This document shows positions 62,544 to 64,000 of a DNA stretch of 64,000 nt, one piece after another. The stretch's first letter is position 1, and each line of letters starts with the position of its first letter. This DNA is from Syngnathus acus (Eukaryota; Chordata; Actinopteri; Syngnathiformes; Syngnathidae). The stretch spans positions 3,236,001 through 3,300,000 of the forward strand of contig NC_051106.1 of NCBI RefSeq assembly GCF_901709675.1. Direction: 5' to 3'. The position numbers and the translations under genes were made by a program. Below the pieces are notes generated by a model that saw only the letters and a list, made by a program, of their open reading frames with translations, had not been told where the DNA came from and did not search any database.

Positions 62544-64000
62544 CTGCAAAAGAGGAACAAAACATTAAATAAAGGTGATGCAACCATTAAGAAAATAAAA
62601 ATGCATGGCCATGAACAGCCGCAAGATTACCCAGTCGATAGCCTCCATTGCACGGCAGGCTGGGAATTAGTTTTTGGTTTCCGCCCTCTGGAGGAAAACT
62701 AACCTTATTCTTTAAATGTGTGATAACGTGGGCTTATATAATCGGTATAGTCAATCGTTTGGAGCTGGTGGAAAAGTCATTCAAAGTTGGGACATTTTAA
62801 AGACAAGGAATAGCTCCTCTCTTATGTTCTGCAATGTCTGAATTTGATTTTTTCCCCCCAGTGAGTTAATACTACAAAGTTCATACATTCGACAAGACAC
62901 TTTCAGGATGGCAACAAGGAATCGGTCACAGTTGACGCTGACATTGCCTGTCTCACCCCGTCCTCCCCCGCCGAAAAAAGCATACAGTAACATACCAAAA
63001 AAAAAAAAACTACACAAATAATATTTTCTTAACAACATGGCTCATGCACCTAATGCACATATTTTTATGATGTATTGTAGAAGGAAGGCTGGAGGACCCT
63101 GGAGAACACCTACCCAAGCACATGGGAATATGAATATGAATATGCACACCTCACACAGGAGGCGAGAGCTGGGATTCGAACATGCCTCCGAATTGTGAGG
63201 CAAATGTGCTAACAACTCGTTCACTGTCCTACAAATTGGAACATAATTATGTAAATTTAATTACATTCAATCGAGCAGAAAGAAAAACATAACAATATTC
63301 ATTGGAACAGGCTCTAATAAAATGACAGTTTTGATTGCCTGTGGTGAGCAGAGAGCAACGTGTTTGTCCTTAGTCGTGCTTTTATCTCAATCCAGGGAAC
63401 CCTCATAAATATTGTGCATAAGTATTTGGGAATGTCCACGAGTGGCAACAGAACAGCAAAAGTGCTAGAATGTGAGGAAAAAAATAGATGGGATGAGATT
63501 TGACGGCTACCCCCTTAACACACGCAGACACACGTGAAACACACACACATTTTCCGACTGACAGCTGAGCCTGAGCTTAAATTTGAGGGGGAAGTCACCT
63601 ATGAGTGAGCCCGGTTTCCTGGCTAGTACTCGCTGAGGGAGGTGGAGTAGCGGGTGAATGCCAGCTGATGCGACCTGCTAAAACAAGCTCGCTGACCCTT
63701 CAGTCTGAATCCACCTGAGACACATGCCCACATTGTGACACCGGCCAAGATCAGTTTGTCACCCTGTTTTTTTTTTTTTTTTTCTGAATCATCGTACTCT
63801 ATCCTTGTTGCTATGGTTGTGCGCTTATGTAAAACACTTTCTCTGCAGGAATGGTTGTTTTAAAGTGCCCTATGAAAAAAGTAGTTGAGTAGCAAATCTG
63901 TCTTTAACAAAACAGAAGAAAAGGCCTTATCTATCATTTTATAAAATGACACAACATAACCTTGCCTTAAGTCAGAAGTAGTGTATTGCATTCCATCATA
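62544..64000. other. arid1b intron, right edge of window
   Basis: Intronic sequence upstream of the first visible exon. It includes the repeat fragment at 63105-63225 and a poly(T) run near 63769-63783. No further arid1b exon is recognisable. Confidence 0.6.
63105..63225 (+). repeat. degraded fish LINE/SINE-type repeat fragment
   Basis: Phrases cacctcacacaggaggcgag, gctgggattcgaacatgcct and gaattgtgaggcaaatgtgc, then taacaactcgttcactgt, match a repeat seen throughout fish genomes. The ggattcgaac motif resembles a tRNA B box, but no tRNA fold is present. Confidence 0.6.

Noticed and set aside
63160-63190. Possible tRNA or tRNA-derived promoter (ggattcgaac)
   Set aside because: Only a B-box-like motif is present, with no A box or cloverleaf. 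It belongs to a degraded interspersed repeat.

Overview
The window is vertebrate nuclear DNA, almost certainly from a teleost fish. It has short coding exons with GT-AG introns, AT-rich non-coding DNA, and several repeat families of a kind common in fish genomes. Two genes are recognisable, both on the minus strand, so transcription runs from high to low coordinates. No organism name can be given from the sequence alone.

Region 62.5 to about 19.8 kb holds the 3' part of arid1b (BAF250B, the ARID subunit of the canonical BAF SWI/SNF chromatin remodeller). I could place 17 consecutive coding exons with matching splice phases. Their lengths sum to 4905 bp, which is 1634 codons plus a TGA stop, with no frame break. 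The first coding exons (N-terminus) lie beyond the right edge. The ARID DNA-binding fold is split over two exons at 32.4-31.2 kb. The C-terminal BAF250_C domain is encoded by the large last exon (22408-20660).

Region 17.2 to 1 kb holds the 5' end of zdhhc14, a Golgi/ER-type DHHC palmitoyltransferase. Two coding exons are visible (N-terminus with TM1, then TM2 with the DPG motif). The catalytic DHHC exons lie beyond the left edge. A CpG-rich stretch at about 16.6-17.2 kb is the probable promoter and 5' UTR. The order arid1b then zdhhc14 on one strand matches human 6q25.3 as I recall it, which supports both identifications. tmem242, which sits between them in human, was not seen.

The most unusual structure lies in zdhhc14 intron 2 (2541-9419). 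It is a 6.9 kb block bounded by hAT-type inverted termini and an exact 8-bp target duplication (TTACTTAC). Inside are two full copies and one partial copy of a 542-bp hAT element, two arrays of a telomere-like (CCCTAA) higher-order satellite, and a 1.3 kb TA-target transposon that carries a splice-competent cassette. Because zdhhc14 is read from the minus strand, its pre-mRNA would carry UUAGGG repeats there.

The rest is intron and intergenic DNA seeded with two miniature transposon families: nine copies of a TA-target palindromic-end element and five copies of a roughly 330-bp hAT element, most with intact target duplications. There are also microsatellites and fragments of older repeats. 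I see no tRNA, rRNA, CRISPR or viral genes.
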